Part shown: in pieces, positions 55,846-64,000 of the stretch
How the letters are laid out: each line of letters opens with the position of its first letter
Numbering within the stretch: position 1 is the first letter of the stretch
Assembly (NCBI RefSeq): GCF_000633595.2
Contig: NZ_JIBU02000031.1
Coordinates: 1-64,000, forward strand
DNA length: 64,000 nucleotides
Reading direction: 5' to 3'
From: Clostridium drakei
GTDB taxonomy: Bacteria; Bacillota; Clostridia; Clostridiales; Clostridiaceae
Position numbers and translations under genes: made by a program
Notes under the pieces: generated by a model
Told to the model about the DNA's origin: nothing
What the model saw: the letters and a program-made list of their open reading frames with translations, nothing else
The model's database searches: none

Positions 55846-57951
55846 TTAGTACTTTCCAAACTCTGCATCACTTAAAGATATTCTAGGCTTACTTTTAGAT
55901 GCAGCTGCCTCATTATAATTTAAAGAATTATTTTTAAATTGTCTCCTATTTTCATGATCTGATGTGTATATATTGTTATTAGCTAATGAACTACCTCCTT
56001 TTAATTTAAACTTTCCTATCATGTTCTTTAGCACCAATGCTTGACTTGAAAGCTCTTCACTAGCTGCTGCACTTTCTTCTGCAGTTGCTGAATTAGTTTG
56101 TACAACACTTGAAACTTGCTCTATACCTTTATTTATTTGAGATATTGCTGTTGCTTGCTCATTCGAAGCTGCTGCTATTTCTCCAACTAAAGTTGATGCC
56201 TTAGATACTCTTACCACAATTTCATCAAGGGATTTAGCAGTGTTATTGGCAATCTTTGTTCCAACTTCTACTTTTTTGATAGACCCTTCAATTAAATCTG
56301 TAGTTTGCTTAGCTGCACTAGCACTTCTTGCTGCAAGATTCCTCACTTCTTCTGCTACTACTGCAAAGCCTTTACCATGCTGTCCTGCTCTTGCTGCTTC
56401 AACTGCCGCATTTAAAGCTAGTATATTAGTTTGAAATGCAATATCATCAATAACCTTAATTATTTTAGAAATATTAGAAGATGCTTCATTAATTTCTTCC
56501 ATGGATTTAAGCATATCCTTCATATGAGAATTCCCTAGTACAGCTCCATCTTTAACACTATTTGCAAGTTCGCTAGCCTGAGTGGCATTAGTTGCATTTT
56601 CCTTAGTTTGAGTTGCTACTTCTGTAATAGAAACACTTAGTTCTTCTATTGCGCTTGCCTGCTCTGTAGCACCCTGCGAAAGAGCTTGGCTACCATCTGA
56701 AACCTGATTTGAACCTCCAGAAACCTGATCTGCAGCCCGATTTATTTCTGTGAATACTTCATTAAAAGATTCAATTATAAGATTTAATGCATCTTTAATT
56801 CTGCTAAAATCTCCTTTATATTCATTATTGATTGATAATTGAAGATTTGAATTAGACATTTCTTCTAAGACCTCTGAAATTTCAGTTATATAAGAATATA
56901 ATGAATCTATAGTATCATTTAATGCATGTTTAATTTTAGCATGTTCTCCTTTATAATCTCCTTTAACATGTATATTTAAATTACCATTTGCCATTTCCTT
57001 TAATACTTCTGCTGACTCCTTTATAGGCCTTGTTACTTCATCTAATGTTTTATTTATTCCTTCAACTATCTTTTTATAATCTCCACTATGTTTAGCTGCA
57101 TCTGCTCTTACATCCAGCTTTCCTTCAACTGCTGCATCTACCAACTCATTAGTATCAGTCACTAATGAGTTTATAGCTATAACCATTTTTTCGAATGCTT
57201 GTGCTAAATTCCCAACTTCATCTTTACTATGTATATCTATGCTAATATTTAAATTACCTTCAGAAATGCTATCTGCTGATTTAAGTAATTTTTTAATAGG
57301 TTTACTTATTATATTTGATATATAATATCCAAGTAATATTGATGCAACTACTGCAATTACTGCTATAATAATAAGCATCAACATGGTTTTATTGGCTGAA
57401 TTTTGAGCTTTACTGCTTAATTCTGCTCCAGTAGTCAAATTAAGTTTTATATTTTCATCAATACTAGTTGAAGCTATATTTGCAATTTGACCTCCTGGCT
57501 TTTTTAAAAGTTCATACGCTTCTGCTTTTTTATTTTGAATGGCTAGTTCTACAATCCGATCTCTAACAGATTTGTAATCATTTATAGACTTTTCTAATTT
57601 ATTGTAGTTTTCAAGCTCTGTTTGATTTTGCACAGTTTTTTTTAACTCGGCTAAATTTTTCAATATTGTTACATCATTATTGGATATTATATCTTGATAG
57701 GTTTTATAATTATTGGGATCAGTTTCTATTATTAAATCCCTTACAGCCGCTCTAGACTGTTGAAATGATTCAACTATAAATACCAACTTTCCTTGAGAAT
57801 TGCCATAATTGGTCATTATATACTGAGAGGTTTTTTGAGTTGATTGAAGGCTAAAAATACCGATTATTCCTATAAAACCTGCTAACATTGCAACTATAAT
57901 AAATCCTAATATTAGCTTTGAACTAATCTTCATGTTATAATACCATTTCAT
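55846..57951 (-). CDS. Transmembrane methyl-accepting chemotaxis protein with repeated HAMP-like segments
   Basis: A 701-residue receptor. Membrane helices at about 11-32 and 190-212 flank a four-helix-bundle (4HB_MCP) ligand domain. A HAMP domain ([23 protein letters not shown]) is followed by two or three further HAMP-like units ([78 protein letters not shown]). The signalling domain has the tip [22 protein letters not shown]. The last residues [10 protein letters not shown] form a conserved C-terminal tail typical of clostridial receptors. Single gene. Confidence 0.93.
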   Translation of the reverse strand: MKWYYNMKISSKLILGFIIVAMLAGFIGIIGIFSLQSTQKTSQYIMTNYGNSQGKLVFIVESFQQSRAAVRDLIIETDPNNYKTYQDIISNNDVTILKNLAELKKTVQNQTELENYNKLEKSINDYKSVRDRIVELAIQNKKAEAYELLKKPGGQIANIASTSIDENIKLNLTTGAELSSKAQNSANKTMLMLIIIAVIAVVASILLGYYISNIISKPIKKLLKSADSISEGNLNISIDIHSKDEVGNLAQAFEKMVIAINSLVTDTNELVDAAVEGKLDVRADAAKHSGDYKKIVEGINKTLDEVTRPIKESAEVLKEMANGNLNIHVKGDYKGEHAKIKHALNDTIDSLYSYITEISEVLEEMSNSNLQLSINNEYKGDFSRIKDALNLIIESFNEVFTEINRAADQVSGGSNQVSDGSQALSQGATEQASAIEELSVSITEVATQTKENATNATQASELANSVKDGAVLGNSHMKDMLKSMEEINEASSNISKIIKVIDDIAFQTNILALNAAVEAARAGQHGKGFAVVAEEVRNLAARSASAAKQTTDLIEGSIKKVEVGTKIANNTAKSLDEIVVRVSKASTLVGEIAAASNEQATAISQINKGIEQVSSVVQTNSATAEESAAASEELSSQALVLKNMIGKFKLKGGSSLANNNIYTSDHENRRQFKNNSLNYNEAAASKSKPRISLSDAEFGKY

Positions 57952-58284
57952 AATTTGTCCCCCTTTGAATATTGATTTTTTACAATTAACCCACTTTTCT
58001 GAAAATTTTCTTTAAAGCTTTTTCTTTCACTTGAAATTGTTACAAATAGCATACTATAATTTTTTTCATATTTCAACGAATTTTGATTAAATTTTATAAT
58101 TATTGTTCTATTTTTATCCAAATAAGTCTATATACTGTAATAAAATATAAATTTATTATATTTCTTCCGACACAATATTAAAGATTTAGTATATATTTTT
58201 TAATTGTATTATAATTTCATATAATTATCATAATATATTTATAATTTCTATTCTGTTATAAATTTTTTACATCACAAAAAACTT
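57952..58284. other. AT-rich non-coding gap, chemoreceptor upstream region
   Basis: About 330 bases between the chemoreceptor start and the SASP terminator. It contains the minus-strand promoter of the chemoreceptor gene, but no confident -35/-10 pair, coding frame or repeat is seen. Confidence 0.4.
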
Positions 58285-58320
58285 AAAAAGTCTGCATCTA
58301 AAAAAGATACAGGCTTTTTT
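58285..58320 (-). terminator. Terminator of the SASP gene
   Basis: AAAAAGTCTG (58285-58294) pairs with CAGGCTTTTT (58310-58319), one G-U, and an inner ATC/GAT extension. It lies directly after the restored end of the SASP frame on the minus strand. Confidence 0.75.
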
Positions 58321-58321
58321 A

Positions 58322-58520
58322 CTATTTCAATTTATTTTCATAAGCTTCAACTATTTTTTACCATATTCCCTCCTGTAGGTCCAACCATACCACCAATTTC
58401 TTTAGTTTTCAAATCTGCTACATAATTTTTATTTAAATCAATACCTAATTCATTTGCAGTTTCCATTTTTAATTTATCAAGCTTACTTTGTGTCTCTGGA
58501 ACTAAAGGCTTATTTGACAT
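58322..58520 (-). pseudogene. Frameshifted alpha/beta-type small acid-soluble spore protein
   Basis: The minus-strand frame from ATG 58520 (with GGAGGAGG upstream) starts SNKPLVPETQSKLDKLKMETANELGI, the N-terminal half of alpha/beta SASPs, which coat spore DNA. It continues through GGMVGPTGGNMVKNS to a stop at 58347-58349. After the A-run at about 58354-58359 another frame reads VEAYENKLK and stops at 58322, the expected SASP end. Two more or one fewer A would restore a normal protein. Either the gene is frameshifted, or the homopolymer length is an assembly error. Confidence 0.8.
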
Positions 58521-58636
58521 AAATACCTCCTCCTTCGTACTTTAACTTCATTGACATTTTATTTTATGTAGTTTTATAAAAAATTAATCTAAAACATTTG
58601 ATTAAAATTTTAATTTTTTATAAAGAAAACATATTG

Positions 58637-58669
58637 ACTTTGACATTATGGTAAAGTTTAAAATATAAT
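58637..58669 (+). promoter_or_regulatory. MerR-type promoter and operator
   Basis: TTGACA (58640-58645), 18-base spacer, TATAAT (58664-58669). An imperfect palindrome ACTTTGACATTATGGTAAAGT (58637-58657) overlaps the -35 box and spacer, the usual place for MerR-family operators. The adjacent MerR protein probably controls its own gene here. Confidence 0.6.
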
Positions 58670-58708
58670 TAATCACTTCGAAGGAGATTAAAATTTAGGA
58701 GGTTTTAA

Positions 58709-59524
58709 ATGTATACTATAGGACAATTTTCGAAAATTGGAAAGGTTTCAACAAAAATGCTAAGGCATTACGATAAAATTGGATTGATAAAACCTAGCTT
58801 TGTAAATCCTGAAAATCAATATAGATATTATGAAAGATGCCAGGTTAAAGATATTCTAAAGATAAATAAACTCAAAATATACAAATTTTCCCTAGATGAA
58901 ATAAAACAAATTATTGAAGATAAAAGTAATGAAACTTTAAAAAAATTACTTCAAAAACAAATATATTATATTACAAATGAAATAAATCAAAATAATAATA
59001 TTTTATTTGAATTAAAAAGTTGTGTAAAAGATTTGAAGAAAGGTGATGATATAATGACTTCTAAAAGAAGTTTTAAAATTTTAATTGATAACTTAGATGA
59101 TAAATTAATTCTAAGTTTAAGAGATAGAATTTCAATGGATAATATAGCAAGCTTAATTGGAAAGGTTTTTGAAAATATATACCGAAATAATCTAAAAGTT
59201 TGTGGAAATATAATGACTATTTATTATGATGAAGATTTTGACGAAAGTAATGCAGATATAGAAGTTTGCATACCTGTAGACAAAGAATTTGAAACAACTT
59301 CCATTAAAACAAGGATTTTAAAAGGAGGTCTACATGTGCATACTACCTTTATAGGTGCATACAGTGAAATTGGAGAAGCTTATGCAGAACTCACTGACTG
59401 GATTGAAAAAAATAATTATGAAATAATTGGTGCTCCTTATGATAAATATATTAAGGGCCCAGATTCCAAATGTAGTCCTGATGAATTTGTAACTGAAGTA
59501 TATTTTCCAATTAAACAAAAATAA
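58709..59524 (+). CDS. MerR-family regulator with GyrI-like effector domain
   Basis: A 271-residue regulator. Residues 1-75 are the MerR winged helix (YTIGQFSKIGKVSTKMLRHYDKIGLI, NQYRYYE). A coiled-coil dimer helix follows (about 75-115), and residues about 120-270 form a GyrI-like/BmrR-type ligand domain with the conserved acidic end FVTEVYFPI. Such proteins are multidrug or small-molecule sensors that activate or repress their own promoter. Single gene; the target beyond itself is not visible here. Confidence 0.9.
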   Translation: MYTIGQFSKIGKVSTKMLRHYDKIGLIKPSFVNPENQYRYYERCQVKDILKINKLKIYKFSLDEIKQIIEDKSNETLKKLLQKQIYYITNEINQNNNILFELKSCVKDLKKGDDIMTSKRSFKILIDNLDDKLILSLRDRISMDNIASLIGKVFENIYRNNLKVCGNIMTIYYDEDFDESNADIEVCIPVDKEFETTSIKTRILKGGLHVHTTFIGAYSEIGEAYAELTDWIEKNNYEIIGAPYDKYIKGPDSKCSPDEFVTEVYFPIKQK

Positions 59525-59622
59525 ATATAATTAGGTTGCTGCATTAACTAATTCATATAGAATATATTAAAATATCCATTTTTAACGCAGTAACCCTTCT
59601 ATTTCACATACATGCTTATAAA

Positions 59623-60087
59623 TCATGGACTTGTAGGTTCTTTAGGAGGTGTAGGCTCTTTAGGTCCTGTTATTGTAGATTTACTATAGCTGCTTTTATT
59701 ATCTGTACCTGAAGTCTTGCTTTCTACTTTATCTGACTTATCTGTATTTTGCTTATTTGTATTTGATGTACTTATTTTTGATCCCTCTATTTTTTGTGTA
59801 CTCGTCTGGGAAGTATTGGTATTTATATTTTGTACATCAGTTTTTGAATTATTGCTTTTTGATGTTCCCGTGCTCTGAGCTCCTGTATTTACTTTTGAAG
59901 TATCTGATTTCTGACTTTCTGATTTTGTTGTATTTGACTTTCCTTCATCTGACTTTTGTGTTTCAGTTTTTGATGTACTAGCCTTTTGCTGAGAAGCATT
60001 TTTATTACTAGAGCATGCAGAAAAGCAAAATAATAAAGATGCCATAGTTACCAAGCCAGTTAAATTTTGAATTATTTTTTTCTTCAT
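59623..60087 (-). CDS. Low-complexity Ser/Thr/Lys-rich lipoprotein
   Basis: A 154-residue protein with a lipoprotein signal peptide (lipobox FSAC, cysteine near residue 25). The rest is low complexity, rich in S, T, K, N and Q, with repeated short units such as KSDTSKVNTG, ending in PKEPTPPKEP. The composition suggests a disordered cell-surface tether or spacer. No family recognised. ATG 60087 with GGGAG upstream; single gene. Confidence 0.75.
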   Translation of the reverse strand: MKKKIIQNLTGLVTMASLLFCFSACSSNKNASQQKASTSKTETQKSDEGKSNTTKSESQKSDTSKVNTGAQSTGTSKSNNSKTDVQNINTNTSQTSTQKIEGSKISTSNTNKQNTDKSDKVESKTSGTDNKSSYSKSTITGPKEPTPPKEPTSP

Positions 60088-60293
60088 ATGTACTCCCTCT
60101 TTTCTAAGTTACATTAATAAATATTCTACATAATTACATATAATCCTTCATTAGTTATCCAAATAACTAATAAATTTACTTTACTCAACATTCATTATCC
60201 TCTGAAAAGTTGAGTTGCATTACATTTCATGCTATAATAAATTACACATACAGAAAATAATGTAAATATTTTTTAAAAATTGGAGGTTTATAT

Positions 60294-60719
60294 ATGAATA
60301 ATTGTGCAGACATTTTATCTACAAGTAATTCAACTAATAAGATAAAAATATCAAATGCTGCTAAAAATTTAAATGGTGAATCTTTTGGTAGCATTTTTAA
60401 TAAAATTGCCAATTCAATAAAACCAAATTCAACAATTACATCAAATTCTTCTACTCAAAAACTAGATGAAAATTTTAGTGAAAAATTAGAAGAAGAAATG
60501 AATCAAAGAGCTGATGGCGATGTGGAAAGACTAGCTAATTTTTTTGGAATTGGAAAACATTTGATGAAGGCTATATTGCAAGGATTACATATTGATCCTA
60601 GAGATTTACTTGAACCATCCAAGAAAAAAGATATAATTAAAACTTTAATAAAAAAATTTGGATTAGACCAAAATAGAGCAGAAGCTCTTGCTAGTCTAAT
60701 AACTGACTTTCAAAAATAA
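60294..60719 (+). CDS. Hypothetical protein
   Basis: A 141-residue soluble protein. The first 60 residues are Ser/Asn-rich and probably disordered. The rest is helical (LEEEMNQRADGDVERLANFFGIGKHLMKAIL, DIIKTLIKKFGLDQNRAEALASLITDFQK). I do not recognise the family. GGAGG lies before the ATG and a good terminator follows, so expression is likely. Neighbours give no clue. Confidence 0.65.
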   Translation: MNNCADILSTSNSTNKIKISNAAKNLNGESFGSIFNKIANSIKPNSTITSNSSTQKLDENFSEKLEEEMNQRADGDVERLANFFGIGKHLMKAILQGLHIDPRDLLEPSKKKDIIKTLIKKFGLDQNRAEALASLITDFQK

Positions 60720-60741
60720 TTTTCACACCGGTACAGATTGT

Positions 60742-60771
60742 AACCAGCTTATTAAAAAATATAAGCTGGTT
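60742..60771 (+). terminator. Rho-independent terminator
   Basis: AACCAGCTTAT (60742-60752) pairs with ATAAGCTGGTT (60761-60771), loop of 8, followed by TTTAATTT. It ends the hypothetical gene at 60294. Confidence 0.85.
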
Positions 60772-60776
60772 TTAAT

Positions 60777-60908
60777 TTACTTCTTAATTTCTTTATATTT
60801 TGATGTATTTTTATCTTCTGAATTTATGTATTCAAAATCTCCATTTGAATTTTTTCTTATCCCTAACTTTTCATACTGATTATTCTTTATCTTACGCTTA
60901 TTTACCAC
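60777..60908 (-). CDS. Possible small gene, 43 residues
   Basis: A minus-strand frame starts at GTG 60908 with AGAGGTGG upstream and encodes a very basic, polar peptide (VNKRKIKNNQYEKLGIRKNS, then YINSEDKNTSKYKEIKK). Composition and ribosome-binding site are coding-like, but I recognise no family. It lies in the gap 60720-61047, which otherwise holds only the terminator and AT-rich sequence. Confidence 0.4.
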   Translation of the reverse strand: MVNKRKIKNNQYEKLGIRKNSNGDFEYINSEDKNTSKYKEIKK

Positions 60909-61047
60909 ACTTACCACCTCTATTACTTATTATGTTCAACATACAAAAAAATATTTGTTTTATACTTTTTATTAGAATTATTATAAAAAATAAAAGCTAG
61001 CAGCTTTAACTTTCTGCCAGCCTTCTCCAAATATTACCTATAATGAA

Positions 61048-61662
61048 TTAATACATCCATGGATAATATGGATAAGGATAATAATATGGATAGTAATATG
61101 GATAACTGTAGAAGTTATAATATGGATAATACCCACCAAATCCTCCGTGATGGAAACCTCCATGATACATTCCTCCATGCATTCCACCACCGTGCATTCC
61201 TCCATGTACAGGCCTATAGAGATCGTCGAACATACTAAAAGTTGGTTGTTCGCCTTCTGCTCCCTTCTTCATTCCAGCTTGCGGAAGAGTTTGCTTCATC
61301 ATATTATTTTCCTGCATTGGAGCTTGCATAGCAGGGTTTGCCCCCATCATTGGGTTCGCTCCCATCATCGGATTCGCTCCCATCATTGGGTTTACTCCCA
61401 TCATCGGATTTGCTCCCATCATCGGATTTGCTCCCATCATCGGATTTGCTCCCATCATTGGATTTGCTCCCATCATTGGATTTGCTCCCATCATTGGGTT
61501 TACTCCCATCATTGGGTTTACTCCCATCATCGGATTAGAATGCATTGGCATATGACCTTGCATCATTGGACAATTACACATCTTTGAACCTGAGCATGAA
61601 CATTCCCTTTCGAAGTCTTCACTCTCATTAACTTCTCTAGTGTCGGAATTATTCTCTTCCAT
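61048..61662 (-). CDS. Repeat-rich spore-coat-like protein (NPMMG repeats, His/Gly/Tyr-rich tail)
   Basis: A 204-residue protein. The N-terminal about 35 residues are acidic with a CSCSGSKMCNCP cysteine cluster. Eleven tandem copies of the hexapeptide NPMMG(A/V) and one degenerate NPAMQA follow. After a linker come HGGMHGGGMHGG repeats and a C-terminus dominated by YYPYYxPY. Met-, Gly-, His- and Tyr-rich low-complexity sequence of this kind is typical of clostridial spore coat or exosporium proteins that are cross-linked or bind metals. The assignment is by composition, not homology. GGAGG precedes the ATG. Confidence 0.8.
   Translation of the reverse strand: MEENNSDTREVNESEDFERECSCSGSKMCNCPMMQGHMPMHSNPMMGVNPMMGVNPMMGANPMMGANPMMGANPMMGANPMMGANPMMGVNPMMGANPMMGANPMMGANPAMQAPMQENNMMKQTLPQAGMKKGAEGEQPTFSMFDDLYRPVHGGMHGGGMHGGMYHGGFHHGGFGGYYPYYNFYSYPYYYPYYYPYPYYPWMY
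61332..61539 (-). repeat. Tandem 18-base repeat array inside the coat-like gene
   Basis: About twelve head-to-tail 18-base units encode NPMMG(A/V). Units are almost identical, differing mainly at ATCGGA/ATTGGA/ATTGGG third positions and GCT/GTT for Ala/Val. Such arrays expand and contract by slippage, so copy number may vary between strains. Confidence 0.9.
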
Positions 61663-61784
61663 ATTTTACCTCCAGTAAAGTTTCTTCATTATCTATTATA
61701 TTAATAAATATTTGAATTGTGACTATTTAGTTACATTTTTTAAAATAAATTCATATTAATAACAAAATAATGCTATATAGCTAT

Positions 61785-62201
61785 CTATTTTTCTAGTACA
61801 ATTAGTAAAACAAGCACTACTGTAATAAATACTGCACATGGAAAATAAAACCATACTTCTGTAGATGAAAAAAAACAGTTAATAAATGTTGTCTTTTTCG
61901 TATTATGTTTTAATAATATTTTCATTGAAAAATTAATATTATTTTCATCCATTTCACGAACATCATCAAATAAATTTCTATATTGACGTTCTAATTTTAA
62001 ATAATATGTGTCTAATATCCAGAAAAAAACAACTGGTATATATGCTATAAATGGATATACCAGTTTATTATCCTTTATTGATAATGCAAAAACTCCAGTT
62101 ACTAATGTCACTGACCAACTCTTTAATTTAAATGAATTAGATGCCATACGTGTTATGTCTGCTTCAATCATTTCTAAATGCTTGATTTTCTTTTCAGACA
62201 T
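61785..62201 (-). CDS. Small membrane protein partnered with the TIR protein
   Basis: A 138-residue protein with a soluble N-terminus (HLEMIEADITRMASNSF), helices at about 27-42, 47-66 and 115-136, and a charged intervening helix (LERQYRNLFDDVREMDENN). It starts 60 bases after the TIR gene on the same strand with GGAGG upstream, so the two form an operon. I have seen similar proteins beside TIR genes but cannot name a family. It could be the membrane-disrupting effector or the sensor of a defence pair. Confidence 0.75.
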   Translation of the reverse strand: MSEKKIKHLEMIEADITRMASNSFKLKSWSVTLVTGVFALSIKDNKLVYPFIAYIPVVFFWILDTYYLKLERQYRNLFDDVREMDENNINFSMKILLKHNTKKTTFINCFFSSTEVWFYFPCAVFITVVLVLLIVLEK

Positions 62202-62261
62202 TTTTATATGCCTCCATAATTACTTTTATACTATATTCAGTACGCCTAATCTATAAACTTA

Positions 62262-63017
62262 TTAAGTTACTATTATATTCTTAATTTTATACAATTCATC
62301 TAACTTTTCAAATTTATCTAATTTTTTCTCAGGTTTCAAACAGTTAATTCTCCATTTTTCTAAATCCTGATCATTAATTTCATATAAATGTTCCATATTT
62401 AAGTCATAATTAATATTAAAATTTTGTTTACTTACAAATATTTCTCTAGGTATTTTTCTAATTAATTTTGCTGCTGCAATCTCCATGTACACCCATGGCG
62501 ATTGGGTTTTTTTTATTATGTCTGAAGCTTTAATTAAATTTGGAGTATTAAGAAAAAATAAACACTCTGCTTTATCCATCATCATAGCTAAAGCAGTACT
62601 TAACATCATATGAACATGACTAGTAGAATAATTTCTTTTTATATAATCATAATGTCCATCATCTGTTAAACAATATCTATTATCTATTTCTTCGAGCAAA
62701 TTTTCACAATAACCCCATACACATGAATCAACAAATGCATTTAATTGAAAGTTTCTGCTTAACCATCCTGATAAAGCAATTGCCATATTTTTGTCCTTAT
62801 ATGAATGAGAAATAAAAATATCTGCATCAATTTGTGGAAACCAACCTGATTGAATATTTGAACCATCCAAAGAACCATCCTTTAAAATAAAATTGTCTAA
62901 ATTTTTTTCAATTTTTTTTCTATTCATATTAAACAATTTTTTGCCAGTATTATAACAATGAATGCCATAGTCATTAAATAAATTCCCATCAACCTTTAGT
63001 TTAAATCCTACAAACAT
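62262..63017 (-). CDS. TIR-domain protein
   Basis: A 251-residue protein with a TIR-like domain at about 62-190. The first strand and loop are DADIFISHSYKDKNMAIALSGWL. The catalytic glutamate position of TIR NADases is filled by E179 in SPWVYMEIAAAKL. A TIR-subfamily-specific stretch RNYSTSHVHMMLSTALAMM lies between. Bacterial TIR proteins cleave NAD+ or make cyclic ADP-ribose-type signals on phage infection. The start is ATG 63017 after GGGAGAG; an in-frame GTG 24 bases upstream is less likely. It is the first gene of a two-gene operon with the membrane protein. Confidence 0.85.
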   Translation of the reverse strand: MFVGFKLKVDGNLFNDYGIHCYNTGKKLFNMNRKKIEKNLDNFILKDGSLDGSNIQSGWFPQIDADIFISHSYKDKNMAIALSGWLSRNFQLNAFVDSCVWGYCENLLEEIDNRYCLTDDGHYDYIKRNYSTSHVHMMLSTALAMMMDKAECLFFLNTPNLIKASDIIKKTQSPWVYMEIAAAKLIRKIPREIFVSKQNFNINYDLNMEHLYEINDQDLEKWRINCLKPEKKLDKFEKLDELYKIKNIIVT

Positions 63018-63041
63018 AATATCTCTCCCTCTTCCATTCAC

Positions 63042-63446
63042 CTCATCTTCAAATAAAAAATTTTATTCATTACTGTACTAGACATAGAAATTAACTTATA
63101 GGATAAATTAATCTTATAGCTAATATTTTACCATATATTTACTATTTTTTCTATGCAGATTTTTGTTCATCTATTAACCTTTTTAGATTTTAAGTAATTG
63201 AAAAATTATAGCATCTTTAAAAAATATGATTATTATATTAAAATAATTTGTGAAAGATATGAAAGATTGATTTTTCAAGCCATATTATTTGTATTTAAGA
63301 AGATATAGAAACAGATTCTACATATGAATGTAGAACTTATTAACTGATTTTAACTAACTGAAATTTTGCACATGTAAAATTTCAGCTTAACATAAGCATA
63401 CTACTAAAAAATCTTTGCATGTACGAAATCACAAAAATAGTAACCA
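63042..63446. promoter_or_regulatory. Structured non-coding gap upstream of the TIR operon
   Basis: 405 bases without a coding frame. It should contain the TIR operon promoter on the minus strand. Two hairpins stand out: TTCTACAT/ATGTAGAA (63316-63335, 4-base loop) and CTGAAATTTT/AAAATTTCAG (63358-63385, 8-base loop, perfect). Neither has a clear T run. Confidence 0.45.
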
Positions 63447-63462
63447 CTATTTTTTGTGATTT
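63426..63462 (-). terminator. Terminator overlapping the end of the DUF2238 gene
   Basis: AAATCACAAAAATAGT (63426-63441) pairs with ACTATTTTTTGTGATTT (63446-63462) with one bulge. The stem includes the last codons and the stop of the membrane-protein gene. Confidence 0.65.
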
Positions 63463-64000
63463 TCTAAATTATTTATATTTGTATCATGAATTTTACGAAA
63501 CATAGTTACCATTAAGATAGATCCCATTAGTGCACAAAACATATCCCACTGAGTATCCAATTTATCTCCTTGATACTCCAATAAATCCTCTGGAACTCTT
63601 TTATATAAAATACATGCTGCACCTTCTAATATTTCATAGAAACCACTTATTGCTAAACAAATGCAAACAACAATTATAGATAATCCTATTCCCTTTTTTA
63701 ATTTTATCTTTCTTATTAATATTTCCCTAATAATAAAAGCTGGTATAAACCCCTGCATAAAATGCCCAAATCTATCGTAGTAGTTTCTTTTTAAATTATA
63801 TACTTGTTTTATTGAATTAAATATAGGTACATCACTATATTTATAATGTGCTCCAATCAACATTATTATTGTTACAATTAAAATGAGTTCATAGACAAAA
63901 TCCGTAAACTTAAATCTATTGTAAGTAAATATAAGTATTATAACTCCTATAAATGCAGGTAAAAACTCAAAAAACCATGTAGAATAACTTTTAGGATGAA
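63447..64000 (-). CDS. DUF2238 (E. coli YjdF-like) membrane protein, 5' end outside the window
   Basis: The frame is open to the window edge, giving at least 184 residues. Upstream of the internal Met it reads STWFFEFLPAFIGVIIL, FKFTDFVYELILIVTIIM and then GAHYKYSDVP, NYYDRFGHFMQGFIPAFIIREI, SGFYEILEG and DTQWDMFCALMGS, the conserved polar and His/Asp positions of DUF2238 membrane proteins. Several hydrophobic helices. Function unknown. The start codon is not in view; this is not the unrelated Bacillus yjdF. Confidence 0.85.
   Translation of the reverse strand, partial: HPKSYSTWFFEFLPAFIGVIILIFTYNRFKFTDFVYELILIVTIIMLIGAHYKYSDVPIFNSIKQVYNLKRNYYDRFGHFMQGFIPAFIIREILIRKIKLKKGIGLSIIVVCICLAISGFYEILEGAACILYKRVPEDLLEYQGDKLDTQWDMFCALMGSILMVTMFRKIHDTNINNLENHKK

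Noticed and set aside
61332-61539. Regular short repeats that might suggest a CRISPR array
   Set aside because: Units are contiguous 18-base repeats without spacers and encode a clear hexapeptide repeat.
61147-61587. Plus-strand frames of 66-146 residues rich in His, Ser and Leu opposite the repeat protein
   Set aside because: They are the complement of the 18-base repeat array; no ribosome-binding site, and the minus-strand frame has the better start, composition and signals.
62262-63017. Thoeris ThsB
   Set aside because: No ThsA-like SIR2/SLOG or macro-domain partner is present; only a small three-helix membrane protein.

Overview
The window is strongly AT-rich and densely coding, and its genes belong to Gram-positive, spore-forming, motile anaerobes. 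An alpha/beta-type small acid-soluble spore protein reading frame, several methyl-accepting chemotaxis proteins, a bacteriohemerythrin, Bce-, Cpr- and Ykn-type peptide exporters and a DUF1703-type AAA-ATPase together point to a Clostridium chromosome. I saw no rRNA, tRNA, CRISPR array, intact insertion sequence or prophage.

Layout. 0-6 kb: FAD oxidoreductase, small membrane protein, pentapeptide-repeat protein, bacteriohemerythrin, an AraC regulator coupled to a DUF2000 protein, and a PadR/DUF2812 pair behind a clear self-operator. 6-17 kb, minus strand: a conserved but functionally obscure cluster made of a MoxR-type AAA ATPase, a DUF5682 protein, a DUF3307 membrane protein, a VWA/MIDAS protein, a double-SWIM zinc-finger protein, a small helical protein and a giant DUF4132 protein. 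It resembles the yehI/yehLMPQ set of Escherichia coli. 17-19 kb: a DUF1703-type AAA-ATPase with a nuclease-like tail. 19-29 kb: a membrane-anchored serine hydrolase beside a Bce-like two-component/ABC module whose permease is unusually short, then a second, oppositely oriented response regulator-ABC-kinase module. 29-33 kb: alanine racemase, a MocR-type regulator divergent from a B3/B4-domain protein, and a flavodoxin-fold reductase. 33-36 kb: a large fusion of a ribokinase-like region, an AAA ATPase and a RyR domain.

36-43 kb: a decayed chemoreceptor, a GNAT acetyltransferase, SelO, a soluble chemoreceptor, and an MCP signalling domain fused to a family 5 solute-binding protein with no export signal. 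43-52 kb: a yknWXYZ-like exporter operon and a cprABC-RK-like lantibiotic-resistance operon. 52-58 kb: XdhC, a secreted leucine-rich-repeat protein, an intergenic cluster of DnaA-box-like sites, and a HAMP-rich chemoreceptor. 58-61.7 kb: a frameshifted SASP gene, a MerR/GyrI-like regulator, a low-complexity lipoprotein and a short-period repeat protein resembling spore coat proteins. 61.7-64 kb: a TIR-domain protein in an operon with a small membrane protein, a probable two-gene defence system, then a YjdF-like (DUF2238) membrane protein cut by the window edge.

How the genes fit together. Four separate peptide-sensing or export modules lie within about 30 kb, which suggests a region devoted to resisting antimicrobial peptides. 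Three conflict-type ATPase or signalling loci (the MoxR-VWA-SWIM cluster, the RyR-AAA fusion and the TIR-membrane pair) are the most promising places to look for poorly described biology.
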